Source of the DNA: Deroplatys truncata
Lineage: Eukaryota > Arthropoda > Insecta > Mantodea > Mantidae
Assembly (NCBI GenBank): GCA_030765065.1
Contig: CM060979.1
Coordinates: forward strand, 15,963,001 to 16,027,000
Direction of reading: 5' to 3'
Length of the DNA stretch: 64,000 nt
The notes below the pieces were generated by a model. That model was not told where the DNA came from, did not search any database, and saw only the letters and a program-made list of their open reading frames with translations. This document shows positions 1 to 10,752 of this stretch, piece by piece (position 1 is the first letter of the stretch; each line of letters starts with the position of its first letter). The translations under genes were made by a program, and so were the position numbers.

Positions 1-390
1 TTGTGTGTTTTGGAGAGATCTACATTTTTTGTGTAGTACGTTTTCGTCTATCGCTTAATTATACAAGAGTATGTAAAATTGCTTCCGAATGAAGACTTGA
101 CAGGCTATTCCCAGAAAATTCAAGGTATACATTTTGTTTGTCATGTAAATATGTTTAATATATGGCCATTTTTTAGAAAATAAAAAATTTCGAAAAATGT
201 TCCATGTAAAAGGTAGTTTGGGGTGGGGGATTTTCTTGAAAATCTTATGTCTCATTTTTGGAGGATAGTGAACTTAAATATTACGTTTTTAAATCAGAAT
301 TTTCTAAAATTTATTCTTTTTCATGTATTTCCGGTGAAATCTTGACATCAAAGTTTTCCCCTACCTAACAGGTACGCGATAGAGAAAGTA
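1..390 (+). mobile_element. RC-1 element, old subfamily, 5' cut by window
   Basis: This is the 3' half of an old-subfamily RC-1 copy (family described at 14727-15628). It begins at the internal palindrome CTACATTTTTTGTGTAG, passes through the conserved GGGGTGGGGGATTTTCTTGA block and ends at the AGAGAAAGTA terminus. The (CA)n tract and part of the 3' block are deleted. It is non-coding. Confidence 0.8.
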
Positions 391-935
391 CACAAGAAGC
401 TAGTTTATCCGACCATCCTTAATCCGGATTGATACTTTGTTTCATTAGCTTTTCTGTTTCTCAAACACAGCACCGATTTGGAACAAAGATACTTATGGGC
501 TATTTCAGAAAATAAAAGTAAGAGCAATATTGAGTTTAAGTGACACACATTTTTCCCTTGTTTTTGTATAGATTAGTAGTTTATAGTAATTTAAGAGTTT
601 GTTTCCGATTATCCGAATTTTCAATAAACCGGATTACTTTTGTCCCATCAAATCCAGATAAACGAGGTTCTTCTGAAATAATGTATGATGGGAATGTAGT
701 TCCCATAACTATTTTCCGAAGTGTCCATTTATATCCCCCGAGGATAGGGATAGGAATGCGACATCTGAAAACAATAAATAGCTTCCAGAATAATATGACC
801 CCGCGCGGGAAGCTATCTGCGGGCGGCAGTAAGCACCTCCCAACGGAATCTGGGTTGGGCCTTCGATCGGTCGTCGGAACAATAGCCAGTGCGAGCAATA
901 GTCCATTATGTGTCGCTTTCCTTAAATTCCTTTCA
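391..935. other. Unassigned region
   Basis: Open frames of up to 198 codons exist on both strands (540-1136 +, 581-1108 -), but they overlap each other and show no recognisable domain. The right part of the plus frame runs into the reverse-transcriptase remnant that follows. I see no gene here. Confidence 0.5.
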
Positions 936-1787
936 TTAATGAAACTATGGGATATCATGCATAACAGAGGTTTTCCGTACCACTTGATAAGAGTTGTAGG
1001 AGTCTGTATTTTGGAACACATATCAATCAAAAGCAACAGTGAAGTAATAAACATAAACCAAGGAGATAAACTGGGTTTCCAGATGTCCCCAGCACTATTT
1101 AGTATCATATATAAGCACCCATTTTATAATAAATGACCAGGTCTTGAACACCATTCTATTCGCAGATGACCAAGTGATTTTAGCAACACGGAGGAGGAAT
1201 TACAAATTGCCACCCATAAACTAAACTTACTCGCAAGCGAATATAACGTGAAAATTTCTGATAAGACAGCCAAAGTAATGGTTTTAAAAGGGACAAGCCA
1301 TAGACGATGCAAAATAATGAAAAACAACAAACTAAAGACAAGCCACAAACTTCAATTGTTTGGGATTCAACGTAAGAACATTGTGAAACATAACTTTGAA
1401 AACAACACAGTTTAAATTTTACAAAACAATTGCGCTACCCACACTACCATACACTTGCAAAAACTGGGCACTAATAGGTCAGATAAATGAAGAATAGAGT
1501 CCCCTGAAATTAATTTCTTACATTCAACAGCACTTACACATTACTAGATAAAAGATAAAGGGAAATAAGATGTGAATTAAGCATTTATAACCTGTCAGAA
1601 AGAACTCAAAATATAAGGTCTAACTGGCTGCAATATATAGAAAGAATGCTACCCAACACGCTTCAACAGATTTTACATCAATACCAACCCAAAGGTAAAA
1701 GAAATGCTGGTCGAATAATAACAAGTTGGAAAGACTCAATCTCTTGATGTTGAAACAGGTCTAAGGCTTAATTCCTCGAGGAAGAAG
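936..1787 (+). pseudogene. Non-LTR retrotransposon (LINE) reverse-transcriptase remnant
   Basis: Frame-shifted plus-strand translation gives successive reverse-transcriptase pieces: LMKLWDIMHNRGFPYHLI, then a QGDKLGFQMSPALF block corresponding to the QGCPLSPxLF motif, then the catalytic NTILFADDQVI box around 1151-1175 with the paired aspartates intact. Next come a KFYKTIALPTLPYT segment near 1417 and a GRIITSWKD piece near 1711, typical of LINE carboxy-terminal tails. It ends in a GAGGAAGAAG run that looks like a short LINE 3' tail. Frameshifts and stops make it non-functional. The same family is seen at 4440-4704 plus 5588-5958 (+) and 26087-26290 (-). The clade is not assigned. Confidence 0.75.
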
Positions 1788-1799
1788 TGTGCCCCCCTG

Positions 1800-1812
1800 T
1801 TCCAGAACATTC
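1800..1812 (+). promoter_or_regulatory. Heat-shock element 1
   Basis: TTCCAGAACATTC is a perfect three-unit TTCnnGAAnnTTC heat-shock factor site, lying about 60 nt upstream of the TATA box. Confidence 0.6.
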
Positions 1813-1839
1813 CTTTCGGCATGTTCTAGTAGCCTTCCT

Positions 1840-1852
1840 TTCTAGAACATTC
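1840..1852 (+). promoter_or_regulatory. Heat-shock element 2
   Basis: TTCTAGAACATTC is a second perfect three-unit TTCnnGAAnnTTC site, ending 18 nt before the TATATAA box. A further half-match (ATGTTCTAG) lies between the two sites. Confidence 0.6.
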
Positions 1853-1870
1853 CGCTTTGTATGTGAGGCC

Positions 1871-1877
1871 TATATAA
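1871..1877 (+). promoter_or_regulatory. TATA box of the putative LTR
   Basis: TATATAA lies downstream of two heat-shock elements and about 25-30 nt upstream of an initiator-like TCAGCTC. Confidence 0.5.
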
Positions 1878-2127
1878 GAGGCTGCTCTTGCCCGGGAGTT
1901 CAGCTCACTTAGTTAAGAAGTAAAAAGCTGACAGCGAAAGTGGATAGTGTCAGTGCAGTTCAGTTGTGAATCAGTAGTTGAATTGTGAGTTGTGATTCGT
2001 CGGATCAGTTGTGTTGTGTTCCGAATTTGTGCCAAAATGACTCAAGTGTAACACTTGTGCTACGCTGAGTGCCTAAGTAATAAATAAAGTGTGTTTCGTA
2101 GCAAATGGTGTTTCCTCATTGGCTACA

Positions 2128-2370
2128 ATAAGTAAAGAAAAGGAGAGGGTTACAGTCGTCGATTACCAGCTTCGTGTTGATATCTAATTATGCGCAGCAA
2201 ACATCTTCCTTCAGGAATATATTTATTGCTACTGTTTTGAGACATAAAGTATCACCACGGCTGAGACTGTTTCTATGGTTACAGCCACTTGTACCTGTTA
2301 CTCAGAATGACGTGAACATGGAATGTTCCTCAGCGCCACTTGCTAAACTGTCACTCAAATGGATGCCTAC
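2128..2370. other. Lim1 intron downstream of the homeodomain exon
   Basis: Unique-looking sequence with no recognisable repeat. On the minus strand it directly follows the GTAGGC splice donor at 2370-2365. The next coding exon, which should begin VWFQNRR, is not found between here and position 1. Confidence 0.5.
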
Positions 2371-2588
2371 CTGTATCACCCTCATGGGCAAGCCGGTCTC
2401 CTTGGCGAGCTGTTCCCGGATGTGCCTGGTCGGTTTAGGCGTCTGCGAGAAGGCCGTCTTGAGGATCTCCAGCTGTTTGGCCTTTATTGTGGTGCGAGGT
2501 CCGCGTCGCTTCGAACCCGAGTTCCCGTCGTCCGGAGACTTGTTCTCTGTCTGGGAGTCCCTGGTCTCCGGGTCCCCGTCCAGCGAAC
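2371..2588 (-). CDS. Lim1: Lim1 (Lhx1/5-type) LIM-homeobox gene, internal exon with homeodomain N-terminal part
   Basis: Lim1 proteins are nuclear LIM-homeodomain transcription factors used in neural and appendage patterning. This 218-bp exon encodes a polar linker ([20 protein letters not shown]) followed by homeodomain residues 1-46, including [20 protein letters not shown] and [18 protein letters not shown]. Key positions L16, F20, R31, L40 and I45 are present. The [16 protein letters not shown] segment matches Lhx1/5 rather than Lhx3/4 (which has KPARHVREQL). The acceptor is TTTCATCAG before 2588; the donor GTAGGC follows 2371. The intron falls between homeodomain residues 46 and 47, a common homeobox intron site, so W48-F49-Q50-N51 lie on the next exon, to the left of the window. 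The exon begins with 2 nt of a split glycine codon and ends in phase 0. Family assignment is from motif knowledge only. Confidence 0.9.
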
Positions 2589-3053
2589 CTGATGAAACAC
2601 CCACATAGCATTCTAACTTCAACATACACAAACTGTTCAACAGTGGAAGAGGAGTAAATAGTTGCCTAGGAATGGAAACTAACTACCCCTCTGTAACATT
2701 TCTAAAATCCAACATCTCATGTCGAATCATTTGAATTTTTAAACGTACCCATATCTGAAATTTGGTCAAAATGTTCACAAAATTCCAAAAATTAGTTTTA
2801 TGTCCCTAAAATACTTTGAACACAGAGAATCTTGGGAAAACCTTGTTTCAAATTAGGAAAATGATATAACTAGACCTAAATATCTGGGAAAGGAAATAAA
2901 AAAAATATTAACCTAAATATGATCCCACAAAGGCAGTGGTTAAAATATTTTCAACAGTTATGGACACAAAAGACAGGCTTGATACAGCCACACAGACGAT
3001 GATGTATTTTCTCTAAAAAACACGAAAAACTTTGATGCTCCAGCAGATTATAA

Positions 3054-4392
3054 TACAAGTTATTCTAAATTAGTTACCTGAAAGTATGAATGAATTATTT
3101 CGAAACTGTTGACGGAAATTTATTCCGATGTTCATCAAATCTTATGTCATATCATCAAGTTTTAAACATGGTCGGCAGACTTCGCTACATGCACTCGCTC
3201 GCTCTTCTGGCGGGGAAAATGTGAAGCACTCGCAACACCTGGAGCCTAGTAAGCAGTCGCCATGGAGTCTTACAGCGGTGCGGAGCGCGCGCAGTGTTGT
3301 CTGTGGTTTCATGAAATTAATACAAAGTATCAAAAAACTTCCCCGCAGGTGAAAACTATCAAAACATGGTATGGTCGATTCGTAGAAACAGGTTGAGTGG
3401 GACACCGAGAGAAAGGACAGGGACGCCCTCCTGTAACAGGCCACGTTGTGGAAGCCGTGAGAAGAACTTATGCACGAAGTCCAAAGAAGTCTACAACTAG
3501 AGCAAGTTTGGAGCTGACCATTCCACAACCTACGGTATGGAGAATTTTATGACGACGACTGCAGTGTAAGGGGTACAAGTTGCAACTGGTTCAGGCATTG
3601 AGTGCTAATGACAAACTTAAACGTTATGAGTTCCGTGCGGACATGCTGAACAGGATGGAAGAAGACGATAGTTTTCTTAATAAGATTGTCTTCAGTGACG
3701 AGGCAAGTTTTCACCTTAGTGGTACAGTTAATCGCCACAATGTAAGGATATGGGCTACACAGAAACCGACGGAATGCCTAGAACATACACGTAACGCACC
3801 AAAACTGAATGTGTTTTGTGCGCTAAGCTCCGTGAAAGTTTATGGACCATTCTTTTTTATGAGAAGACATCACATATCTAGATATGTTAGAAAACTACCT
3901 GATGCCACAGCCGCAGGAAGATATGAGAGATAATTTCATTTTTCAACAAGATGGAGCACCTCCTCATTACCACCATGAGGTCACTACGTACCTATCCCAC
4001 ACCACTCCCGCTTGGATTGGACGTGGCACGAACATAGCTTGGCCTCCACGATCTCCCGATTTAACACCGCTGGATTTTAGTCTGTGGGGCTACATTAAAG
4101 ATAACGTGTACAACCCTCCACTGCCGACCAATCTCGATGAGCTTCGTCAACGAATTAACGTAGCGGTAGCTCGTGTAGATGCACACGTGATCACGCGTAT
4201 GTGGGATGAACTGTCGTACAGGTGAGATATCTGCCGAGTGACAAAAGGGAGTCACATTGAACATTTGTAAACATTGCAAATCAAACTCAATATTAATGTC
4301 AATGTATGTAATGGAAATGGAAATAAACTACGTAAGATAACTATGTATAATTTAGCTTTATTATCAGGTAACTAATTTAGAATAACCCTGTA
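3054..4392 (+). mobile_element. Tc1/mariner-superfamily element with DUF4817-type transposase
   Basis: The terminal inverted repeats are about 30 bp: the left end TACAAGTTATTCTAAATTAG matches the reverse complement of the right end, TACAGGGTTATTCTAAATTA. Both ends are bounded by TA, the Tc1/mariner target. Total length of about 1.34 kb is typical. It lies in the Lim1 intron in the opposite orientation to the gene. Confidence 0.85.
3262..4225 (+). pseudogene. Broken DUF4817-type Tc1/mariner transposase
   Basis: Translation from the ATG at 3262 gives a helix-turn-helix region (CCLWFHEINTKYQKTSPQ ... IKTWYGRFVETG), stopped by TGA right after ETG near 3394. Later pieces in other frames carry the catalytic motifs: KIVFSDEASFHLSG (first D), NFIFQQDGAPPHY (second D) and WPPRSPDLTPLDFSLWGY (third D). 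About 40 residues separate the second and third aspartates, unlike the 34 of classic mariner. At least one stop and one frameshift (near 3900, where two frames overlap) inactivate it. The tail IKDNVYNPPLPTNLDELRQR is typical of this insect transposase group. Confidence 0.8.
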
Positions 4393-4439
4393 TTAACATA
4401 AAACTATTTAAATATGTTAGCCAGCATTTATTACATAGA

Positions 4440-4704
4440 TTTTTAAACTTTTTAAATACAATTTGGAAAGGAGAACCACCATCAAATGCTTGATTGAAAT
4501 CTATTGTAGTTTTCATTTACAAGAAAGGTAGTAGAAACGAAGAGGAATTAACTTGCTAGATTCAAGATACAAGATATATGCCAATATAATAAAAATAACT
4601 TATACAAATATTATGAAACTTTATTAGGTGAAGAACAAATGGGATTTTGCAAAGGAAGATCATGCCGTGATGGATATTTCTCGATGAAGTTACTGATTGA
4701 AAAC
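4440..4704 (+). pseudogene. LINE reverse-transcriptase remnant, 5' portion
   Basis: Frame-shifted translation gives LLDSRYKIYANIIK followed by EEQMGFCKGRSCRDGY, which correspond to the reverse-transcriptase region just before the palm (usual form QxGFRxGRSCxD). The coding pattern breaks off at 4704 where an LTR-like repeat begins and resumes at about 5588, so this and the next LINE entry were one element. Confidence 0.65.
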
Positions 4705-5500
4705 TGAGGCAGTATTTTATATCACAGCACTGTGAATGCCAGAGTGATTGTAGTGTAAATTAACATTATTGTATGACAATGATTTTAGATGTTTGTTAGC
4801 TATAAGTATTGTTAGGAAATAAGTTTACACGGCCTCACTGAAACTGACAATAGGAGTGGGTAACAATGAAGCGTGCGGGTGAGTTGTTTATCACTTAGAA
4901 GAGACAAACAAATGACGTCAGGGTAGCGTGCCTTTCTTTAGAAATGGAGGGAATATCTTCCCTAGAGCATATGTTTTAGTAATTATGATTGGCTGACGAA
5001 ACAGACGCTAATGTTGGCGCGATTTATTAACCAATAGCAGGTCAATTATAATGTTAAGGCATATCGGGGTGAGGGAGTATAAATTCTTGAGCCATAGGCA
5101 AGTATCGCGCAGTTCTAAAGAATCATTCACAAGGTAAACGTCGCGCAGTTCTAAGAAATATCTCTCGCGAGTTACACGTCAGGCAGTTCTAAGGAAGCAT
5201 TCATGAGGTACACATTACGCTATTCTACAGAATCTCTCGCGTCGTAAAGTTAGTTACAAAATGTGAAATACGCGAATTAATAGTGCGTGGCAAATAAGTG
5301 ATTGTAGTTACATTCGAAAATATAACAGTTTCAGTCAGGCGTGTATCAAGATTAAATATGTGAAATTAATTAATTGTGATGGCAATAAAAGTGTAAAAAC
5401 AAATTCTGTTATCAGTGTTATCTTTTAGTAACAACTCCTTTCCGTTTACACGCCCTGCTCAAGAGATATTTGCTCGACTGAGTAATTATAGCTAGCCGGA
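4705..5500 (+). mobile_element. LTR-like repeat, diverged relative of family B
   Basis: It opens TGAGGCAGTATTTT, as family B does (see 14610-16387). It contains a TATAAA at 5088-5093, a leader with four imperfect copies of a GCGCAGTTCTAAGAAT-type motif (5109-5240), and an AATAAAAG polyadenylation-like signal near 5383. Downstream, CCGGAGGACAAACA resembles the GCCGAGGCAAACA that follows the LTR-like part of family B. It splits a LINE. The exact right boundary is unclear. Confidence 0.5.
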
Positions 5501-5549
5501 GGACAAACAACCCAAAATTCAAAATAGTAAAACAATAACAGGCGCTCAG

Positions 5550-5552
<3 letters not shown>

Positions 5553-5587
<35 letters not shown>
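5553..5587. repeat. (GA)n microsatellite
   Basis: About 17 uninterrupted GA units at the junction between the LTR-like repeat and the resumed LINE. Confidence 0.95.
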
Positions 5588-5589
<2 letters not shown>

Positions 5590-5958
5590 CCGAACAGAAT
5601 ACTGCGACTAAACGTAAGAGAATTCAATATAGAAACGCATCTAGCATTCGTAGATCTCCTAAAAACATTCAATAGGGTAGACAGAAATAAATTGCTATAA
5701 ATAACGTCAGAAGACAAATTTCAACAACTTATCATTCAAAATATATTTAACATCCACAGAAAAAGTTCCATTGCAGTTAAAGTTTATGGCAACGTATCAG
5801 AATGAGTAAATATAAACAAGGTTGTGGACCTTATCCGATGTTCTTCATAATCTACATTAACCATATGATTAAAAGTTGGAAAGAACTTCCACATGGATGT
5901 GTAACTTTAAAAAGAAGGAAATCCTTAGATATAATTCTTTTTGCAGATGATATAACAG
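5588..5958 (+). pseudogene. LINE reverse-transcriptase remnant, palm portion
   Basis: Translation pieces in order are REFNIETHLAFVDLLKTFNRVDRNKLL (the usual AFVDFEKAFDRV box), QGCGPYPMFFIIYINHM (QGCPLSP box) and SLDIILFADDI, the catalytic FADD box near 5936-5955. Stops and frameshifts break the frame. It is cut abruptly just after FADD by unrelated sequence. Confidence 0.7.
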
Positions 5959-6251
5959 GGAGAGCCAAAAACTACGAACCGCCTGCGCGATGGTTTTCCT
6001 GTCAGCGTCCTCGGCGTTCGCTGCCGCCTGCCGCTATCATAGAAAGGCGCGGATGTAACCATACAGCATTTTTAAAATTACTTTTAAAGGCTTTACTTAC
6101 CAACTTTATGAAAGGAAATGCTGAAACTGGCCACCGTCGTTGTCCATACATTTTTGGCACCTCTTTAGGCAACCATCCATCACTCGCCAATTTTTTTCGG
6201 GTCAACAGCCGACGCCCGTAAATATGTGAATACAATTTTTCCCCTTTTTTT
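5959..6251. other. Unassigned GC-richer insert
   Basis: A short foreign-looking segment between the LINE palm and a transposase remnant. The minus strand has a 77-codon open frame (6002-6235) without a recognised domain. Confidence 0.4.
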
Positions 6252-6500
6252 TAGAGAATTAACAGACAGGGAGCGTGATTTTGCCTTTTTTCAACAAGAC
6301 TCTGCAACAGCTCATACGGCCAACATTTCGATGAGAAAAATTGAAAGTGTGTTTGAGGACAGAATTATTAGTACAGATTTGTGGCCCCCAACCTAACCCT
6401 CTGCGGTTTCTATCTCTAGGATAACTTAAAACAAAATATCCACCAGGAAATTGCTAGCATTTCTCAACGTGAACTACGGCGCTATCGAACGGCAATAGGA
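6252..6500 (+). pseudogene. Tc1/mariner-superfamily transposase remnant (catalytic core, C-terminal side)
   Basis: Translation gives ELTDRERDFAFFQQDSATAH, then ANISMRKIESVFEDRIISTD and LWPP, i.e. the second catalytic aspartate in FQQDSATAHT and the approach to the WPPRSPDLTPCDF box, which is frameshifted. It belongs to the same broad DUF4817-type group as 3054-4392 but is a different family. No terminal repeats were identified. Confidence 0.65.
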
Positions 6501-6546
6501 AAACTGACATGAAAATATGTTTAAGATTCAAAATAAAACCCTTCGG

Positions 6547-6740
6547 CAACCGAGCGAGATGGCTCCGCAGTAACTTAAGGTCCTGGGTTCGATTACTGGG
6601 ACCAGTCACTCTGATCTGGTTTTCCCTGGTTGACAAGCGAATACTGGGATGGTTTCTCTTCCATTGCGAATTTCCTTTCCCTCACTTCGTATCATTTCGA
6701 TTCCCCTTTCATGTTTCAAATGCACTTAGGGGCTATGCGG
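6547..6740 (+). mobile_element. tRNA-derived SINE fragment
   Basis: Has a tRNA-like head with an internal polymerase III B box (GGTTCGATTAC) after GAGCGAGATGGCTCCGC, followed by a pyrimidine-rich body with GGTTTTCCCTGG. Similar in organisation to 12192-12430. No clear target-site duplication. Confidence 0.5.
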
Positions 6741-7430
6741 TGTTGGGCAACTGGCGCTCATGTTTGCTCGTTGGAAAGTTCTTCTCGACTCTGCTAGATG
6801 GCAGTTTTCTTTGAGCCGCCTCAGGTGGGTCGATTTCTCACCGGTTCCACCTGAGGGAAGCTTTAACTGAGCAGCCTGCTAGTGTGACCGGGTCATGGTC
6901 AGGCACCTCGGCGCATCTCTGGCAGCCGACCTGCCTAGCTGCTCCTTCACCGCATCCATTCCTCCTGAGGGTAGTACGCACAGAAGATCCGCCTTGGGTC
7001 GAAATGCGAGGTGTTCCCTCCATTCCCAGGTCATAGTCATAAAGCTGTTTATTAAACGCGAGTGCAGTTGCTTCACAAAAGAAAAGCGACCTATCCACAA
7101 CTAATGGCTGTCATAAATCGTCTTCGCAGCCCAGAAACGGGAAACATTAACCCTGTCTTCAGGACCAATGGTAACCCTGATTTTAAGGAAGTGACAAACA
7201 AACACATGTTGACTCCACGTGGAGTCTCAGTTGCCAAAGTTCCGAATTCCCACAGTTGCTCACTTGACGTGTTGTTTTGAGAGAGAAAATCAGTCTAGAA
7301 AGAAGTGGTGATGTTAAGACTTGCAACTCTGTAGAAGGGCCCGAGGAGGGAAGGTACTGTACTGTAAAACAATTATAAGGGTTCCTCAAAGAAGGATGCC
7401 AAACTGCACACCAGTTAACTAGACAGATTC
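6741..7430. other. Unassigned intronic region
   Basis: No domain, terminal repeat or RNA gene recognised; the short open frames on both strands overlap and look accidental. Confidence 0.4.
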
Positions 7431-7522
7431 TTCGAGGACGGATCGAAAAGTAACGCACAATAATAATTGTACAAAAATTTTAATAGTTAAAACAACAACA
7501 AAAATGAACCTACAACTTTTAC

Positions 7523-8518
7523 CTACTTATCGACATAGTCATAAAGTTTTTCAACACATTTCACCCATCGTGATACCAGTTTCAATATACCCTGTTCGTA
7601 GAAGTTCGTTTCCTTGGAGTATAGCCATCTGTGGACTGCTGATTTCACTGCCACATCTGTCACAAAGGGTTGGTCGGCCAGGAATTTCTTCGTGGGACCA
7701 AAAAGATGATAATCCGATAGTGCACGGACTGACTGTGTGGTGGATTCTGGAGCACCTCCCAACCATATTGGATGATTTTCCGACAGCAGCAACATGGGGA
7801 CGAGCATTGTTATGAAGAATTTTGACATCGTCAGCATTCATGTTGTGGCGTTTGTCACGAAGGGCACGACGCAACTTCACCAGAGTTTTCATGTAGGCAG
7901 CAGCATTCACAGTGGTCCCAAGTTCAGCAAAGTCCACCAATACAACACCACTGGGGAACCAACATGTTTCCACTACATACTTGCCTGCTTGGTTTCGGGC
8001 GTGTAGTGGTATGCCCACGACTCATCACCAGTGGCGATTCCTTTCAGAAAGTCATGCCCTTCTGCGGTGTACCGCGTTAGGTGATCCAAGCTTGTCATCA
8101 TTCGCTGGGCCTTGTGGTTGTCTGTCAGGTTCTTAGGCATCCAGCGAGCACTAACTTTACGAAATTTCAACGTGTCATGAACAATATCGTGCACTGCACC
8201 ATAGGAAATGTTGAACTGTTGCGATAAGGTTCGCAGTTGCACACGCCGGTCGTCCAAAATTGCCGCCTCAATGTCTCTGACATTCTGCAGCGTTGAAGCT
8301 GTTACCGGACTCCCGGAGCGTGGCGAACCACTAAAGTTCACACGGCCCTCTAGGAAGAATGTACACCACCTGGAGACATTGCTACGGTCCATACAATCAT
8401 CCCCATATACATCATGCATGTCCCTGTGAATATCATTTGTTTTATGCCCTTTGACCCGTAAATATCGAACCACACTTCTCTGCTCTTCACGCGTAAACGA
8501 CGGTAACATGCGCGCCAT
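7523..8518 (-). pseudogene. Broken mariner transposase
   Basis: The start is MARMLPSFTREEQRSVVRYL at 8518. A helix-turn-helix region (SYGAVHDIVHDTLKFRKVSA) follows, then GIATGDESWAYHYTPETKQ with the first catalytic D. A frameshift near 7990 moves to a frame with DDVKILHNNARPHVA, where the usual catalytic D of HDNARPH reads N. Another frameshift leads to LSDYHLFGPTKKFL (third D) and the tail GILKLVSRWVKCVEKLYDYVDK ending at 7523. The motif order is that of DD34D mariner. Two frameshifts plus the D-to-N change make it inactive. Confidence 0.85.
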
Positions 8519-8650
8519 GTTTGTTGCGTAGTTCACGGTTCTATCGCTAGAGCTGCACATGAAACAAAAAATACCCTGTGTAATGAAAGCTTCAAAGTAT
8601 ATCTTTGTGAAATTGCAACATTCCTGGTGCAATACCAAGGCAGAAAAAAA

Positions 8651-9460
8651 TCTGACTCTACTCTTGTACAAACTATTTTTACAAACGCTTATTCTGCATA
8701 TGTTTCATGTTAATCGAGATGTTGGGATGTTAATCTTATTTCTAATTTTCTTGTAGATGCAAGGGGAATTGCTAGGCTTTAAGCGATAGTCAAATGTTTT
8801 AAGAGGTGGTTACTATGTGGAGTATTCCATTTTCTTTGCATTACCAGGACAAAAAAATGAATAACGAATTACCATTTGAGAAAAAGTATAATTATTGGAA
8901 AATTTAAGGGAATAACAAGCAATATCTCGAAAATAGTTCACTCAACAACAAAAAATGTATATTATATAAATTGTGTATTTTAACGCGATCTACATTTTTT
9001 GTGTAGTAAAATTTTGTCTATCTCTTATGGTTTACCAGTTATGCAAAAGTCGTTCACAATGAAGAATACTTTTGGAGACATTCACAGAAAATTCGAGATA
9101 TACATTTCATTTCTCATGAAGATATCTTAAACAACATCGTTAGAGCCATTTTTGAGAAGATTAAAATTTTCGAAAATGTTCCATGTAAAGGGTAATCTGG
9201 GGTGGGGGATTTTCTTGAAAACCTTCGTGTCGCATCTTTGGAAGATACTGAACCTAAATACCAAGTTTGGTGTTTATCCGACTGTTCGTTTCTGAGTTAT
9301 GCTGTTCGCAGATAGACACACACACACGGATATGTTTCCAAAAATGCTTTTTTGGAATTCAGGAGGCCTCAAAATATGTATTTCCGGTGAAATCTCGGTA
9401 TCGAATTTTTGGGTGGGATACAATACTTCCCCTACTTACTATACGTAGTAGAGAAAGTAA
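8651..9460 (+). mobile_element. RC-1 element, full-length (within mariner)
   Basis: Starts TCTGACTCTACTCTTGTACA (a short 5' deletion removes the GTGTTACACTCACATG block) and ends at the TACTATACGTAGTA hairpin plus AGTAA. The left flank is an A-run and the right flank TTATTGTGCG is the mariner terminal repeat, so the junction reads A/T with no obvious duplication. Confidence 0.85.
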
Positions 9461-9493
9461 TTATTGTGCGTTACTTTTCGATCCGCTCTCGTA

Positions 9494-10498
9494 CTTTTGG
9501 ACAGCTCAGTCATAATTTGGGGGAGGTAAAGTACCTTGAAGCTCACCTTGGCACAGGGTGGGCCTAGATTTGTCAATACCAAATAAAGCAGCTGCGTTTC
9601 ATTATGGGTCCCATTCAGTGCACGTCAGTAATACTCCAGATTTCGTCTTTGTTCTGCTCTCAGTAACTAGTGAGTGTAAAGTCTATTTTTAAATTCATTA
9701 TTCTAAGAGCTGCATTGAACGTTTTCTTGTGATTAAAATCTTCCCCTTAAGAAACGAGGACTGACGTTAAAACCGCCACATACCACAGATAATAAATAAC
9801 AGAGTGAAGCTCAAGCCTGAAACCGATTCAGGAATCAGCTTCGTGATTTATTTTTGGAACATAAGTTTCAGCTGATTTGTTGTTTGATTTGCTGCTACCC
9901 AGTGGAACAGCTAGACGTGTAATTCGTCTTTTACAGAACATGATTGTTGCCTGCAGTGCTGCATTGCAGGTGCTGGCCTGTTTAAGAAATATATATCTCC
10001 TGTATTCACATTGGAGTATAAAATTGTTTCATTAGAATACTATGTGACAGTAGATACAATGAAAGAGGAGCGTGCGCAGAGCGGGCCTCAGTGGGTCCCC
10101 AGGGACTCAAAACAGTAATATCGAAATACTGTAGTCCCTTTTACTTCTCTGTAACTTTCTTATACTTGACGTTTAGTATACCACTCTATACCTGTTAATA
10201 CACAAATACTTATACATTAAAGCAGTGGCACATTTTGGGAGATCACAGGGAATTAAGTTCGTTCTTTGGGAAAATTCTCATTCCATTCTCGTTGGCAACA
10301 GTATTAAACGGCTCATTCTAGTATTCACACACGTTTAGTCACAAGCAGTTAGTACAGCACCTCCTATAGTTGTAGTGAAGTGTAAAAGGTGTCTCCATAT
10401 AGTCTAGTGTTTAATGACTGATTGGCTAAAAGTTAATTATTTACAATATTTGTATCAGTTAACTTTCTTGGGTATGAGTTAAATTACATTAAATTGAG
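9494..10498. other. Unassigned intronic region
   Basis: AT-rich sequence without recognisable repeat, terminal inverted repeat or coding signal. Confidence 0.4.
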
Positions 10499-10752
10499 TT
10501 TTATTTATGGAACGCTCCTTAATTACTATGGTCCTTAGCGTCCTATTCGATATTGGGCGTGAAAGACCAATGGTAATTTGGGTCAGAGGCGTCTTTATCA
10601 GACTTGAGATTCTTTTACGTGCCGTAAATCTACGACACGGCACCACCGGCTTTACTTCCCTTCCCTTCCGAAAGAAGATTTTTGCACCCAAAAAAAACCA
10701 TCTTCCTCCATCGGGTTTGAAACCGGGACCTTGGGAACTAAACGCTAGCTGG
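10499..10752 (-). mobile_element. SINE-C copy
   Basis: Reverse complement of the SINE family best seen at 26945-27218: a tRNA-like head on the right with CGGTTTCAAACCCGATGG, the CCGTGTCGTAGATTTACGGC palindromic block, the GGTCTTTCACGCCC block, and an AAATAAA tail on the left. Confidence 0.8.

Larger units (their letters stand above)
1788..2127 (+). mobile_element. Putative solo LTR with heat-shock-type promoter
   Basis: The segment starts TGTGCCCC and ends GGCTACA, as expected for TG...CA LTR boundaries, and sits at the end of the LINE GAA tail. It carries a promoter-like series: two perfect heat-shock elements, a TATATAA box at 1871-1877, a candidate start region (AGTTCAGCTCACTTAG) about 25-30 nt further on, a GT-rich leader without an ORF, and AATAAATAAA polyadenylation signals at 2079-2088. 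No coding region or second LTR lies next to it, so a solo LTR is the simplest reading. I could not find a clean target-site duplication. A host promoter fragment is the alternative. Confidence 0.5.
7431..9493 (-). mobile_element. mariner element with nested RC-1 insertion
   Basis: Terminal inverted repeats of about 30 bp: CGGATCGAAAAGTAACGCAC on the left and its reverse complement at 9465-9486 on the right, with the outermost CGAG and TA conserved on the right and mutated to TT on the left. The RC-1 copy at 8651-9460 sits just inside the right terminal repeat. Without it the element is about 1.25 kb, the usual mariner size. Confidence 0.85.

Noticed and set aside
540..1136. 198-codon plus-strand open frame
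   Set aside because: No start context or domain before 936; the right part is reverse-transcriptase remnant, and a long frame also exists on the opposite strand.
2174..2608. Plus-strand open frame opposite the Lim1 homeodomain exon
   Set aside because: Antisense shadow of a conserved coding exon; no domain of its own.
8651..9460. RC-1 as a conventional MITE with terminal inverted repeats
   Set aside because: In complete copies the 5' repeat is not terminal: about 22 conserved nucleotides lie outside it, and no fixed-length target duplication is seen.
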